DNA of 64,000 nt, taken from assembly GCF_036226745.1 (NCBI RefSeq), contig NZ_CP109013.1:4278001-4342000 (forward strand), written 5' to 3'. The notes beneath the pieces are model-generated. The model was not told the DNA's origin. It saw only the letters and a list, made by a program, of their open reading frames with translations, and made no database searches. Source of the stretch: Streptomyces sp. NBC_00683 (GTDB taxonomy: Bacteria > Actinomycetota > Actinomycetes > Streptomycetales > Streptomycetaceae). Made by a program: the position numbers and the translations under genes. Shown in pieces: positions 20,179 through 28,806 of the stretch (position 1 is the stretch's first letter; every line of letters begins with the position of its first letter).

Positions 20179-21390
20179 TCAGTGCCTGCCGGCGGCGACG
20201 GCGACCGGCTCGGGGGCGTGCTCGGCAACGAGCCGGCTACGGGTGACCGTGCGGCGCTCGAGTGCGCCGGAGACGAGGGCGAGGACCAGTGCCGAAGCCG
20301 CAAGAACGGCGCCGACCCAGTTGGGTGCGGTGTATCCGAGCCCGGCAGCGATGACCATTCCGCCGAGCCACGCCGACAGCGCGTTGCCGAGGTTGAAGGC
20401 TCCGATGTTCACGGCGGAGGCAAGGGTGGGAGCACCGGCGGCCTGATCGAGAACGCGCTTCTGGAGCGGCGGCACGGTCGCGAAGCCCAGTCCCCCGATG
20501 AGGACGATGGTGACGGCGGCAGCGGTCTTGTCGTGGGCGGTCAGCGTGAACAGCGCCAGGACCACGGCGAGAGCGCCGAGCGATACGTACAACAGCGGCA
20601 TCAGGTGGCGGTCGGCGAACTTGCCGCCGAGCAGATTGCCACCGACCATGCCGAGTCCGAACAGGACGAGCAGCCAGGTGACGGAGGACGGCGAGTAGCC
20701 GGCGATCTCGGTCATCATCGGGGTGATGTAGGTGATCGCCGCGAAGACACCGCCGAAGCCCAGAACCGTCATCGCCATGGCGAGCAACACCTGCACATTG
20801 CGGAAGGCGGCCAGCTCGTGGCGGATCCTGACACCCCCGGGCCCGGGCTGCTCGGGCACGAGCTTCGCCACGCCGAGAAGGCCGAGGACACCGAGTCCGG
20901 CAACGATGAAGAACGTGGTCCGCCAGCCGACACTCTGGCCGATGTAGGTGCCCAGGGGGACTCCGACGACATTGGCGACGGTGAGCCCGGTGAACATCAT
21001 GGCGATGGCGCCGGCCTTCTTCTCCGGAGCGACCAGGTCGGCGGCAACGACCGATCCGATACCGAAGAACGCTCCGTGGGCGAGCGAGGCGATGACTCGT
21101 CCGGCGAGCATCACCCCGAAGACGGGGGCGAGCGCGGACACCACGTTGCCCACGATGAACAGCCCCATCAGGAGCATCAGCATGCGCTTGCGGGTGACCC
21201 GGGTGCCCAGCACCGTCATCAGCGGAGCGCCTAGGACCACCCCCAGGGCGTAGCCCGTGACCAGAAAGCCTGCGGTGGGGATCGAGACCTGGAAGTCCGC
21301 CGCGACATCGGGGAGCAACCCCATGATCACGAACTCGGTGGTTCCGATACCGAATGCCCCGATGGCGAGGGCGAGGAGCGCGAGCGGCAT
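20179..21390 (-). CDS. MFS drug-efflux-type transporter (AraJ/PbuE-like)
   Basis: 403-residue, 12-helix major facilitator of the drug:proton antiporter-1/AraJ group. It begins MPLALLALAIGAFGIGTTEF and carries GYALGVVLGAPLMT followed by GTRVTRKRML (loop 2-3 motif) and a glycine-rich helix 5 motif C-like segment. ATG 21390 is chosen because GGAAGG lies eight bases upstream; an upstream GTG at 21438 would extend it into the operator region. It is divergent from a MarR repressor, so repression relieved by a drug-like ligand is likely. Confidence 0.9.
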   Translation of the reverse strand: MPLALLALAIGAFGIGTTEFVIMGLLPDVAADFQVSIPTAGFLVTGYALGVVLGAPLMTVLGTRVTRKRMLMLLMGLFIVGNVVSALAPVFGVMLAGRVIASLAHGAFFGIGSVVAADLVAPEKKAGAIAMMFTGLTVANVVGVPLGTYIGQSVGWRTTFFIVAGLGVLGLLGVAKLVPEQPGPGGVRIRHELAAFRNVQVLLAMAMTVLGFGGVFAAITYITPMMTEIAGYSPSSVTWLLVLFGLGMVGGNLLGGKFADRHLMPLLYVSLGALAVVLALFTLTAHDKTAAAVTIVLIGGLGFATVPPLQKRVLDQAAGAPTLASAVNIGAFNLGNALSAWLGGMVIAAGLGYTAPNWVGAVLAASALVLALVSGALERRTVTRSRLVAEHAPEPVAVAAGRH

Positions 21391-21440
21391 GGGTTTCACC
21401 TTCCCTGAAGATTGCGTCTGCGCCTTACGAGCGTCCACAA

Positions 21441-21470
21441 TAATTGCAGACGCTGGTTAATTGCAAGCGC
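21441..21470. promoter_or_regulatory. Putative MarR operator: two direct repeats
   Basis: TAATTGCAGACGC (21441-21453) and TAATTGCAAGCGC (21458-21470) match at 11 of 13 bases and are spaced 17 bp apart, in the AT-rich gap between the divergent MFS and MarR genes. The position suits control of both promoters; binding is inferred. Confidence 0.45.
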
Positions 21471-21530
21471 GGGCTATTGCGTATGTGCCCTATCCTGGGA
21501 TGCACGCAGCTCCGCACGGAGGAGAGACAC

Positions 21531-21989
21531 ATGACCGCGACAGATCCCGCACTGACCGCCCTCTCCCAGGGCTGGTGCGCCCTCTCGCTGCTCCACGGAA
21601 AGATCGAGGCCCACATCGAGCGGGCCCTGCAGTCCCGCCACGGCCTCAGCGTGCGTGAGTACTCGCTGCTCGACGTCCTGAGCCGCCAGCACAGCGGTAC
21701 GGGCGGCCATCTTCAGATGAAGCAGGTGGCCGACGCCGTCGTGCTGAGCCAGAGCGCCACCACCCGACTGGTCACCCGGCTCGAGGACCGCGGCCTGCTG
21801 ACCCGGTATCTCTGCGACACGGACCGGCGAGGCATCTACACCGATGTCACCGAAGCCGGACTGACGCTGCTCGGCGAGGCCCGGCCGACCAACGACACCG
21901 CTCTGCGGGCCGCCCTGGACGAGGCTGCGAAGAACCCGGAGCTCGCTCCGCTGGTCAGGACCGTCGAAGCCCTCAAGGTCCCCGCCTGA
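21531..21989 (+). CDS. MarR-family regulator
   Basis: 152-residue MarR-type winged-helix protein, probable repressor of the divergent MFS exporter and of itself. The wHTH spans about residues 50-110, with the recognition helix around VLSQSATTRLVTRLEDRGL and the wing DTDRRGIYTDVT. Start ATG at 21531 has an excellent GGAGGAG ribosome site. The following GNAT gene starts 27 bp after its stop. Confidence 0.92.
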   Translation: MTATDPALTALSQGWCALSLLHGKIEAHIERALQSRHGLSVREYSLLDVLSRQHSGTGGHLQMKQVADAVVLSQSATTRLVTRLEDRGLLTRYLCDTDRRGIYTDVTEAGLTLLGEARPTNDTALRAALDEAAKNPELAPLVRTVEALKVPA

Positions 21990-22016
21990 GCGGGCGAGTT
22001 GCGTAGTCTGCCGATC

Positions 22017-22469
22017 ATGAGCGATATCGCAATACGTCCCGCTGTCCTCACCGACATCCCGGCCATCGTGGCGATGCTCGCCGACGACCCGTTCGGTGCG
22101 CAGCGCGAGTCACCGGACGACCTCGCCCCGTACGACGCCGCATTCCGGCGGCTGGCCGACGACCGCAATCAGCATCTCGTCGTCGCCGTGCGCGAGGAGC
22201 GCGTCGTGGGAACGCTGCAACTCACCGTGGTCCCCGGGCTGACTCGGCGCGGTTCGACCCGCTCGATCATCGAAGGCGTCCGCATCCACGCCGCGGAGCG
22301 GGGCAGCGGCCTCGGTACCCAGCTGATCCAGTGGGCGGTCGACGAATCCCGGCGCCAGAAGTGCCAGTTGGTGCAGCTGACATCCGATGCCTCCCGTTCC
22401 GACGCCCATCGCTTCTACGAGCGGCTCGGCTTCACCGCGAGCCACGTGGGCTTCAAGCTCGCACTCTGA
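22017..22469 (+). CDS. GNAT-family acetyltransferase
   Basis: 150-residue GCN5-related N-acetyltransferase. The acetyl-CoA loop is seen as VRIHAAERGSGLGTQL (R/Q-x-x-G-x-G/A equivalent) near residues 90-105, and the terminal FYERLGF motif near 134. TAGTCT ten bases before the ATG could be the -10 of a leaderless transcript. Acceptor substrate unknown. Confidence 0.88.
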   Translation: MSDIAIRPAVLTDIPAIVAMLADDPFGAQRESPDDLAPYDAAFRRLADDRNQHLVVAVREERVVGTLQLTVVPGLTRRGSTRSIIEGVRIHAAERGSGLGTQLIQWAVDESRRQKCQLVQLTSDASRSDAHRFYERLGFTASHVGFKLAL

Positions 22470-22497
22470 GCAGGAACGTCTCCACCCAGGGGGAGTC

Positions 22498-23661
22498 ATG
22501 CACCGCATCGATGACAACCAGCGTCGGATCAGGCTCGGCAGACGGCATCTGCTCGCCCCGTCCGTGCGGGCCGACTCCGTCGTGGCCGCTGCCGACGCAG
22601 TCGTAGCCCTGCACGCCACCGACGCCGCGACGGTCTTCCTCTCCGCGTGCGCCCGGCTGTCCGACGCGAGCGTAGGGGCAGTGGAGCGCGCACTCTACGA
22701 GGACGTCTCCCTGGTTCGACTGCTCTCCATGCGGAACACCTTGTTCACCATGTCGACGGATGTCGCGCCTGCCATCGACGCGTCCAATGCGCGGGCCGTG
22801 GCAGCCAAGGAGCGCCGCACCCTGCTCAAGCACCTGCGGGAGGACGGCCACGGGCTGGACGAAGCCTGGCTCTCCGCCGCCGAGCAGGACACACTGGTCG
22901 CTCTGGCAGAGCGCGGCCAGGCCTCGGGGAGCGAGCTCTCCGCCGCTGTGCCGGCCCTGCGTACCAAGATCACCGTCTTCCCGGGCACGAAGCAGGAGGC
23001 GGTGCAGGGAGTCGCCTCCCGAGTCATCCGCGTCCTCGCCGCCGACGGACGCATCCGTCGGGGCCGCCCCCGTGGTTCCTGGACCTCCAGCCAGTTCCGT
23101 TGGACGCCCGCTGATCCCTGGCCCACGTCTGCGATCGCGGAGGCACAGGCGGAGGTGGCCCGGCGCTGGCTCCGCGCGTACGGTCCCGCGACCGAAGCCG
23201 ACCTGAAGTGGTGGACGGGCTGGGGCGTCCGTGAGACACGCAAGGCGCTGGCCGCCGCCGACGCGGAGGAAGTGCTCCTCGACAACGGAGCCTCCGGCTG
23301 GGTCGCGTCGGGCGATGTGGCTCCGGAACAGCCCCTGGAACCCTGGGCGGCACTGCTGCCCAGCCTTGACCCGAGCGCCATGGGCTGGTCCGACCGCAGC
23401 TTCCACCTGTCGGTCAGCCACCGTGCGGCACTCTTCGACCGGGCGGGCAACATCGGCCCCACCGTGTGGTGGAACGGCGAAATCGTGGGCGGCTGGGCTC
23501 AGCGAGCGGACGGAGAGCCGGTGTGGCGGCTGCTGTCCGACGTGGGCCGGGACGCCTCGGGCCTCATCGAGGCAGAGGCATCCCGGCTGTCGGCCTGGGT
23601 GGGCGAGGCTCGGATCACGCCGCGCTTCCGTACCCCGCTGGAGCGCGAACTGACGGCCTGA
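22498..23661 (+). CDS. AlkZ-like winged-helix DNA-binding protein (HTH_42)
   Basis: 387-residue protein of the HTH_42/AlkZ-YcaQ superfamily (three tandem winged helices), whose studied members are DNA glycosylases that unhook interstrand crosslinks or remove alkylated bases. The family frame is clear: VALHATDAATVFLSACAR near residue 37, LYEDVSLVRLLSMRNTLF near 67, and WNGEIVGGWAQR near 325. The catalytic Q-x-Q/Q-x-D of proven glycosylases corresponds here to H-A-T-D, so activity may differ or be lost. GGGGGAG precedes the ATG. A parS site follows the stop. Confidence 0.85.
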   Translation: MHRIDDNQRRIRLGRRHLLAPSVRADSVVAAADAVVALHATDAATVFLSACARLSDASVGAVERALYEDVSLVRLLSMRNTLFTMSTDVAPAIDASNARAVAAKERRTLLKHLREDGHGLDEAWLSAAEQDTLVALAERGQASGSELSAAVPALRTKITVFPGTKQEAVQGVASRVIRVLAADGRIRRGRPRGSWTSSQFRWTPADPWPTSAIAEAQAEVARRWLRAYGPATEADLKWWTGWGVRETRKALAAADAEEVLLDNGASGWVASGDVAPEQPLEPWAALLPSLDPSAMGWSDRSFHLSVSHRAALFDRAGNIGPTVWWNGEIVGGWAQRADGEPVWRLLSDVGRDASGLIEAEASRLSAWVGEARITPRFRTPLERELTA

Positions 23662-23684
23662 GCCGTCTGTCGCCCCCATTCGGT

Positions 23685-23698
23685 GTTTCACGTGAAAC
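23685..23698. other. parS: parS centromere site 3
   Basis: Perfect GTTTCACGTGAAAC at the centre of a 22-bp perfect palindrome (23681-23702), in the 51-bp convergent gap between the AlkZ-like gene and the serine hydrolase gene. Confidence 0.96.
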
Positions 23699-23712
23699 AC
23701 CGTTTACGGAGC

Positions 23713-25092
23713 TCAGATGGCAAGTCCTCGCCAGCCGCCCTCGGCCACTCCACCCGGAATCGACGCCCCCGTGTCGTAGGGCTCCCGTGTGAAGACGAAC
23801 GATCCGAGGTCGAGATGATCCACGGTGCCGTCATCGGCGCGCACGACCCGAAGCGTCTCCCCCGCGTAGTAACCGTTGAGGCCGGTCCACGTGCCGTCGG
23901 GGCACACGCGGAAACGGGCACTGCGACCGGCACCGCGCAACGGCTGAAGCTCCAGGCCGCGCTCCGCAGCCAGTTTCAGGACGTAGGCATGGGTGCCCCA
24001 GTACCAGGGGCCGGCCAGCGCCAGGAGCTCCTCGTCGACGTCGGGCAGCGGACGCCAAGGCTCCGGGATCCTCGGCTCCGCTTCGGCGACGATCTGCACC
24101 AGGTCTGCGGCAACCGCGCCGGTGAGCGGGCCGGAGGTGGCATTGGTGAGCACCACGGCGGCCACATCGTCCTCGACGCTGAACCACAGGGCGGCGAGGA
24201 AGCCCGGAAGCGAACCCGTATGACCGAGGAGCGTTCGGTCTTCCCGTCGTACCGCCTGCAGGCCAAGACCGTACGCGCCGGCCCAGTCGCCGGCTTCGGC
24301 CGGAGCGGAGGGCGTGCGCATCTCCTCGACCGACGAAGCACGGAGGACGCGGTCATCCCCCCGCGCCAGGAACGAGGCGAACCGGAGGAGATCCGTGGTG
24401 GTCGACCAGAGCTGACCGGCCGGCGCCATCAGGCCGAGGTCCTCGGTCGGCTCGGGCAGCATGACATCCGCCCACGGATGGACCGCCCAGCCTCCTGCAT
24501 GCGGGGCCTGCGGCTCCGGAGTCGTACGGTCCATCCCCAGCGGTTCCAGGATCTCGCGGTGCAGTACCTCGGCCCAGGAAGCACCGCGCAGCGCCTCCAC
24601 GAGAGAACCGAGCAGCGTGTAGCCGGGGTTGGAATAGTGGTGACTGCGCCCGGCCGGATGCATCTGCGGCTGCTCGCCCAGAACGTCGTCGAGCCCTGGC
24701 CTGACAGTCCCCGGCGTCCGCTCCCACCAAGGTGCAGGCGTTTCCGCGGCCAGGCCTGCGCTGTGGCCCAGCAGTTGAAAGACGGTCGCCGCGCCCGCTC
24801 CCGTGCCCGGGAGGTGCTTCTCCAGCGGGTCGTCCAGATCGAGCAGGCCTTCGTCACGCAGGCGCAGCACCAGCACAGCGGTGAACGTCTTTGTGATGGA
24901 GCCGATTCTGAACTGTGTATCGGCATCGGGGGCATGCCCGTCGACGCAACTGCGCGAACCGCTCCAGGCGATCTGGCCGTCCCGCAGAACCGCGGCGACG
25001 ACTGAGGGGGCACGCCCTTCGGACTGCGCGGTGGCAATGCGGTGGAGCAGAGCACGCCTGGTGCTGGGGAGCAAGGCTTCGGAAGAGGTCAT
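23713..25092 (-). CDS. Serine beta-lactamase/DD-peptidase-like hydrolase
   Basis: 459-residue class C beta-lactamase-fold protein. The catalytic S-x-x-K is Ser65-Ile-Thr-Lys68, the Y-x-N is Tyr153-Ser-Asn155, and the third motif appears as GHTGSLPG near residue 310. A C-terminal lipocalin-like extension follows, from ~360. No signal peptide or membrane helix is visible from the ATG at 25092, so it is probably cytoplasmic and more likely an esterase/peptidase than a resistance enzyme. A perfect palindrome lies just upstream. Confidence 0.87.
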   Translation of the reverse strand: MTSSEALLPSTRRALLHRIATAQSEGRAPSVVAAVLRDGQIAWSGSRSCVDGHAPDADTQFRIGSITKTFTAVLVLRLRDEGLLDLDDPLEKHLPGTGAGAATVFQLLGHSAGLAAETPAPWWERTPGTVRPGLDDVLGEQPQMHPAGRSHHYSNPGYTLLGSLVEALRGASWAEVLHREILEPLGMDRTTPEPQAPHAGGWAVHPWADVMLPEPTEDLGLMAPAGQLWSTTTDLLRFASFLARGDDRVLRASSVEEMRTPSAPAEAGDWAGAYGLGLQAVRREDRTLLGHTGSLPGFLAALWFSVEDDVAAVVLTNATSGPLTGAVAADLVQIVAEAEPRIPEPWRPLPDVDEELLALAGPWYWGTHAYVLKLAAERGLELQPLRGAGRSARFRVCPDGTWTGLNGYYAGETLRVVRADDGTVDHLDLGSFVFTREPYDTGASIPGGVAEGGWRGLAI

Positions 25093-25148
25093 GGCACAAG
25101 GACTACCGGCACGGCGGCCGCCGGGCGAATCCTTATTGCCGTACGACC

Positions 25149-25164
25149 GCCGGGGCCCCGGCGC
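25149..25164. other. Perfect 16-bp GC palindrome between two leftward genes
   Basis: CGCCGGGGCCCCGGCG lies 27 bp after the end of the reductase gene and 56 bp before the hydrolase start. It could form part of a terminator or be an operator; nothing in the sequence decides this. Confidence 0.4.
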
Positions 25165-25191
25165 ACGCGGCACCGGGGCGCACCGGCCGCG

Positions 25192-25776
25192 TCAGCGCTT
25201 TCGGCTGTACGTCCTCACCAGCGCCCCGTTGTCGAAGGTGCGCACGCCCTCCAGAGTGAAGTCGGCGGTCGCGAAGTCCGAACCGAACATCGGCATCCCG
25301 GACCCGTACACCTGCGGATAGGTCTTGATGACGAGTTCGTCGATCTCGTCGATCAGCTCGCCTGCAAGGCTGGATCCCCCGCAGAGCCAGATGCCCAGTT
25401 CGCTGTCCTCCGCCTTGAGTTCCCTGATCCGCCCGACCAGGTCGTCGGCCACGATCTCCACATTCGGATCGGGGGACTCCCGCAGAGTCCTGGAGGCAAC
25501 CAACTCCCTGATATGGGAGTACGGGCTGGTGATCCCGGCGTCCACCGCCAACTGGTAGCTGCCCCGCCCCTGGATCACGGTGTCGAAGTGCTGGTTCTTG
25601 GCGTCCTTGAACCCCAGCGCCTCCCGCCCCTGCGCCGAGATCGTCTCCGGATACTCGGACGTGAGGAATCCGAGGAACTCCTCACTCACGAAGGCCATCA
25701 TCGATGTCGCGTCGCCGTTCGGATCGCCGATGAATCCGTCGATCGAGCACGCTACGAAATAGGTGAGCTTTCGCAT
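25192..25776 (-). CDS. RibD C-terminal/dihydrofolate-reductase-fold protein
   Basis: 194-residue protein of the RibD_C/DHFR superfamily. It begins MRKLTYFVACSIDGFIGDPNGD, has WLCGGSSLAGELIDEIDELVI (NADPH-binding glycine turn) around residues 135-155, and ends with PMFGSDFATADF. Such proteins are typically NADPH-dependent reductases of unknown substrate. ATG 25776 follows ACGGGGATCAG. Divergent from a TetR gene 148 bp away that is the probable regulator. Confidence 0.86.
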   Translation of the reverse strand: MRKLTYFVACSIDGFIGDPNGDATSMMAFVSEEFLGFLTSEYPETISAQGREALGFKDAKNQHFDTVIQGRGSYQLAVDAGITSPYSHIRELVASRTLRESPDPNVEIVADDLVGRIRELKAEDSELGIWLCGGSSLAGELIDEIDELVIKTYPQVYGSGMPMFGSDFATADFTLEGVRTFDNGALVRTYSRKR

Positions 25777-25924
25777 CTGATCCCCGTTCTGCACAAGCCT
25801 GTTGGTCATGGAAGAGAAGCGGCTGCGGCGCCGACTGCCCCACGGCGCAACCACTTCGACTAGAGTGCTTCACATGTAGTGGTAGCGCAAGCCTCTTTCC
25901 GGGGCGGGTGGAGGGAGACGACTC

Positions 25925-26506
25925 ATGGCCAGGAATCCGGAGCGCAGAACGGCGCTCGTCGACGCTGCCATCGACGTGCTGGCCCACGAAGGAGCCCGCG
26001 GACTCACCTTCCGTGCGGTGGATGCCCGGGCGGGTGTCCCCGTCGGCACAGCGTCCAACTACTTCGCGAACCGGGACGATCTGTTCATGCAGGCGGGCTC
26101 CCGCATCAACAGCCGCATGACACCGGACGCGGCCAGGGTCGAGCACGCGATGCGTCCCGAGCCCTCACGCGAGCTGGTCACGTCACTCATGCGCTGGCTG
26201 GTCCAGCGCATGACCGATGACCGCACCGGCTATCTGGCCATGCTGGAGCTTCGCCTCGAAGCCACCCGCCGCCCGGCGCTGAGGGCCCGCCTGACCGAGA
26301 CCGTACGCGCCGAGTTCGACCAGAACCGCAGCCTCTACCAGGACGCGGAACTGCCGGGCGACGCCGACACCTTCCTCGCGCTCCACCTGGCCATGACAGG
26401 TCTTCTCCTGGAGCACCTCACCCTGCCCGACATGCTCTCGGACACGACACACGACCGCCTGGTGGACCTCGTCGTCACCAGTGTCGTTCCCGCTCAACGC
26501 GCCTGA
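25925..26506 (+). CDS. TetR-family regulator
   Basis: 193-residue TetR/AcrR-type repressor. The HTH lies at about residues 22-48 (GLTFRAVDARAGVPVGTASNYFANRDDLF), followed by an all-helical ligand domain. GGAGGGAGACGACTC precedes the ATG. Divergent from the RibD-like reductase, which it probably represses; the shared gap contains the likely operator, but no clean palindrome stands out. Confidence 0.9.
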   Translation: MARNPERRTALVDAAIDVLAHEGARGLTFRAVDARAGVPVGTASNYFANRDDLFMQAGSRINSRMTPDAARVEHAMRPEPSRELVTSLMRWLVQRMTDDRTGYLAMLELRLEATRRPALRARLTETVRAEFDQNRSLYQDAELPGDADTFLALHLAMTGLLLEHLTLPDMLSDTTHDRLVDLVVTSVVPAQRA

Positions 26507-26559
26507 ACAGCTCCGCCTCGAGGATCCGCAGCCGCTGTGCACGTTCGTTCCGAGCTCCG

Positions 26560-27690
26560 TCAGCCCGGCAGCACCTGTCGGGCAACGAGCCCGGAGCGGG
26601 TCAGTTCGAGCAGGCGGCCCACCCAGTTGCGCCCCCGGCCGTCGGATGCGTCCCGCCAGAAAGGGGAGTCCCAGTGGCCTGTGTAGCTGATCACGCTGTC
26701 CCCCGTGGAGAGAAGGATCTCGGCGAGGTCGGGATGCTGGGTGAATTTCGCCTCCAACAAGCCGCCCATGACGGCGAGTCGCATCCTGGGCCAGTCCGCT
26801 CTGCGCTCTGCCCGGCCTCCCCTGTCGCGCGCCTCCCGCCCGCTCGGCGCATCGCGGATCTGATCGTGGTCGGCGGCGTCCGCCGCTGACAGGGCCCAGT
26901 AGCCGTGGAGTACGGAAGGGTAGGTCTCCCCTGCGAAGACCACCGGTGCCGGGAACTCGTTACGCAGCACGAACAGTCCGAGTACGTCCGGCCAGCCTCG
27001 CGGATAGATGGTTTCCAGCGAAGTGAAAGCAGCCTGGCCGGCCGTGGGGGGATCGTCGGCATGATCGACGGCGCGGCTCTCCTCCTCCCGCGCGACCCCC
27101 TCGTCACCCCGGTTGAAGTAGTCGAGGACGTCAGCGTGCATCTCCGCTGTCACCACGGGCCCGCCCCCGTCGACAGCGGCACCCACTTCGGTCAACAGAA
27201 TCCGCAGAGGACGGTCCTGACGGTCCATGTCACCGAGGACGTAGATACGGACGTGGGGTGGAACCGCCAGGTACGCCTCTCGGATCAGGACGCGGTTGGA
27301 CTCGTTCGGGTCCTGCTGGAAACGTCGGATCGCATCCCAGCAACGCTGTCCGGACGTAGGCCGTCCGCTGAGTTCTTCGATCTTGTCCGCTACTTCGAGG
27401 AGGAATCCCTCCGGGGTCACCGGCTCGCCTCGTCTGGAGAGCCACATCGACTGCTCTTCAGGAGGCTTCGACGCCCCCGGCTCCGTGACCGCGATCCGGC
27501 CCGATGCCAGCAGCTTCTCCAGGCCGTGCAGGTCGGTCCGCTCCTCGCACCTGACTGCCCCGTCCGCGAAGACGATCAGATCGTCGAGGTAGTGCCGGTC
27601 GTTCCAGGGGTCCCGCCGCCAGACGTGGCACCATTCCCCGTCGATCCTCTGCCCGTCCACTGTCCGATACGTCGGCCCCCGCCATGTCAT
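26560..27690 (-). CDS. Divergent NADAR-domain protein with N-terminal extension
   Basis: 376 residues. The C-terminal part (about 235-368) carries the NADAR pattern: NEFPAPVVFAGETYPSVLHGYWA, then WPRMRLAVMGG, AKFTQHPDLAEILLSTGD, and GRGRNWVGRLLELTR. NADAR proteins act on ADP-ribose linked to guanine or on related ribose compounds. The usual glutamate in the S/T-V-E-H motif is Leu here (SVLHGYW), so catalysis is uncertain. The N-terminal ~190 residues form a separate domain (HVWRRDPWNDRHYLDDLIVFADG) of unknown role. No partner toxin lies beside it. Confidence 0.78.
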   Translation of the reverse strand: MTWRGPTYRTVDGQRIDGEWCHVWRRDPWNDRHYLDDLIVFADGAVRCEERTDLHGLEKLLASGRIAVTEPGASKPPEEQSMWLSRRGEPVTPEGFLLEVADKIEELSGRPTSGQRCWDAIRRFQQDPNESNRVLIREAYLAVPPHVRIYVLGDMDRQDRPLRILLTEVGAAVDGGGPVVTAEMHADVLDYFNRGDEGVAREEESRAVDHADDPPTAGQAAFTSLETIYPRGWPDVLGLFVLRNEFPAPVVFAGETYPSVLHGYWALSAADAADHDQIRDAPSGREARDRGGRAERRADWPRMRLAVMGGLLEAKFTQHPDLAEILLSTGDSVISYTGHWDSPFWRDASDGRGRNWVGRLLELTRSGLVARQVLPG

Positions 27691-27756
27691 GCGTGCACGC
27701 TACCGCCCGAGACCCGACCACGGCCATGCGAACGGGCACCCGCGCAGGACCGGCGA

Positions 27757-28455
27757 TCACCCGAGGACGAGCGGGAGTTCCGCGGTCAGCCCGCCCAGTT
27801 CGGCCCTCTCCCCGCCGGTCGGGGCACGCCGTCCGGTACCGACCAGCAGCGCGTCCGTGTCGGAGAACGACGCAGGAAAATCCGCCCCGGCGATCCTCTC
27901 CAGCATCGCGCGGGACCGGGCGAGCCCTTCCGCAGGCGGTTCCGCCACGTACGGGAGGTGCGCAATCAGGTCGAGGTGGTGCAGCGTCCACTCCAGGACG
28001 TACGCGGAGAGGTAGTCGCCCGCGGTGAGGACCTCGTCGCGGGTGCCCACCCTGAGTTCCGGGTCGGCGAGTTCGGCGGCGCGGCCGGCGGCGGAGCCGA
28101 CGTCGTCGAAGTGGAACTTGAGCAGCCGAGGCTCCTCGTACGCGGCAGCCAGCCGAACGGTGAGCGCGTCCAGCGGATCATCGCCGGTCGGAGGGGTTCC
28201 GGTGACGTCCCAGTACGTCACCGCGTCGCGCGTCGGCTTCTTCTCGGTGGGGGTCACAAGGGTGATCAGGACGTCCTGAGCGTCGATGACCAGATGGCAC
28301 ACCAGATCCCGCACGAGCCAGCCGGCACAGCCGGAGGGCTGTACGAAGTCCTCGTCCGGAAGTTCGGCTACCACCGTGCGCAACGCCGCCCATGAGCGTG
28401 AGAAGAGTTCCACGTCGGAACGGTAGTGCGGCGCTGCGACGGCGGACAAGCACAT
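27757..28455 (-). CDS. MDMPI N-terminal/DinB-like metal-dependent protein
   Basis: 232-residue protein of the mycothiol-dependent maleylpyruvate isomerase N-terminal/DinB superfamily, a four-helix bundle that may use mycothiol in actinobacteria. The first conserved metal His is in GWLVRDLVCHLVIDAQD (near residue 54), and the second motif is EWTLHHLDLI near 157. Reaction unknown. It lies 66 bp downstream of nothing co-directional except the NADAR gene, which follows it on the same strand and may be co-transcribed. Confidence 0.82.
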   Translation of the reverse strand: MCLSAVAAPHYRSDVELFSRSWAALRTVVAELPDEDFVQPSGCAGWLVRDLVCHLVIDAQDVLITLVTPTEKKPTRDAVTYWDVTGTPPTGDDPLDALTVRLAAAYEEPRLLKFHFDDVGSAAGRAAELADPELRVGTRDEVLTAGDYLSAYVLEWTLHHLDLIAHLPYVAEPPAEGLARSRAMLERIAGADFPASFSDTDALLVGTGRRAPTGGERAELGGLTAELPLVLG

Positions 28456-28729
28456 GCGGACGGGCCTGCGGCGGCAGCAGGGCTACTCGAACGGGCGGTC
28501 GGGGGCGACGCGCTTCTTCCCGGAACGAGTCGTGAGTCGCCACCGTCGAGCGCACAGGCCCGATGAGACGCTGGGCGGAGCGCCCCGAGGACGCCCGCAT
28601 CGGTTGGATCAGCCGCGTCTGGATCGCCCATGACGGGTGGATCGCCCACGCCTCGACCCCCACTGCGGCCGGGGCGTCCGCGTCCTTGACGTCCGTATCC
28701 GAAATCCGCGAGGAAATTTCGCTGGGGGA

Positions 28730-28756
28730 TGTCGAGAACCCGTGCACGGCTCCGTC
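28730..28756 (+). promoter_or_regulatory. Putative ECF42-type sigma promoter
   Basis: TGTCGA (28730-28735), 17-base spacer, CGTC (28753-28756), about 50 bp before the DGPF/YCII gene. The published ECF42 consensus in Streptomyces venezuelae is TGTCGA in the -35 and CGA/TC in the -10 region, so the sigma factor encoded downstream probably drives its own operon. Confidence 0.65.
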
Positions 28757-28806
28757 CCTGGATCGAACACGGCCACAATGGGCCGTACGTCACCGAGGAG
28801 AACACG

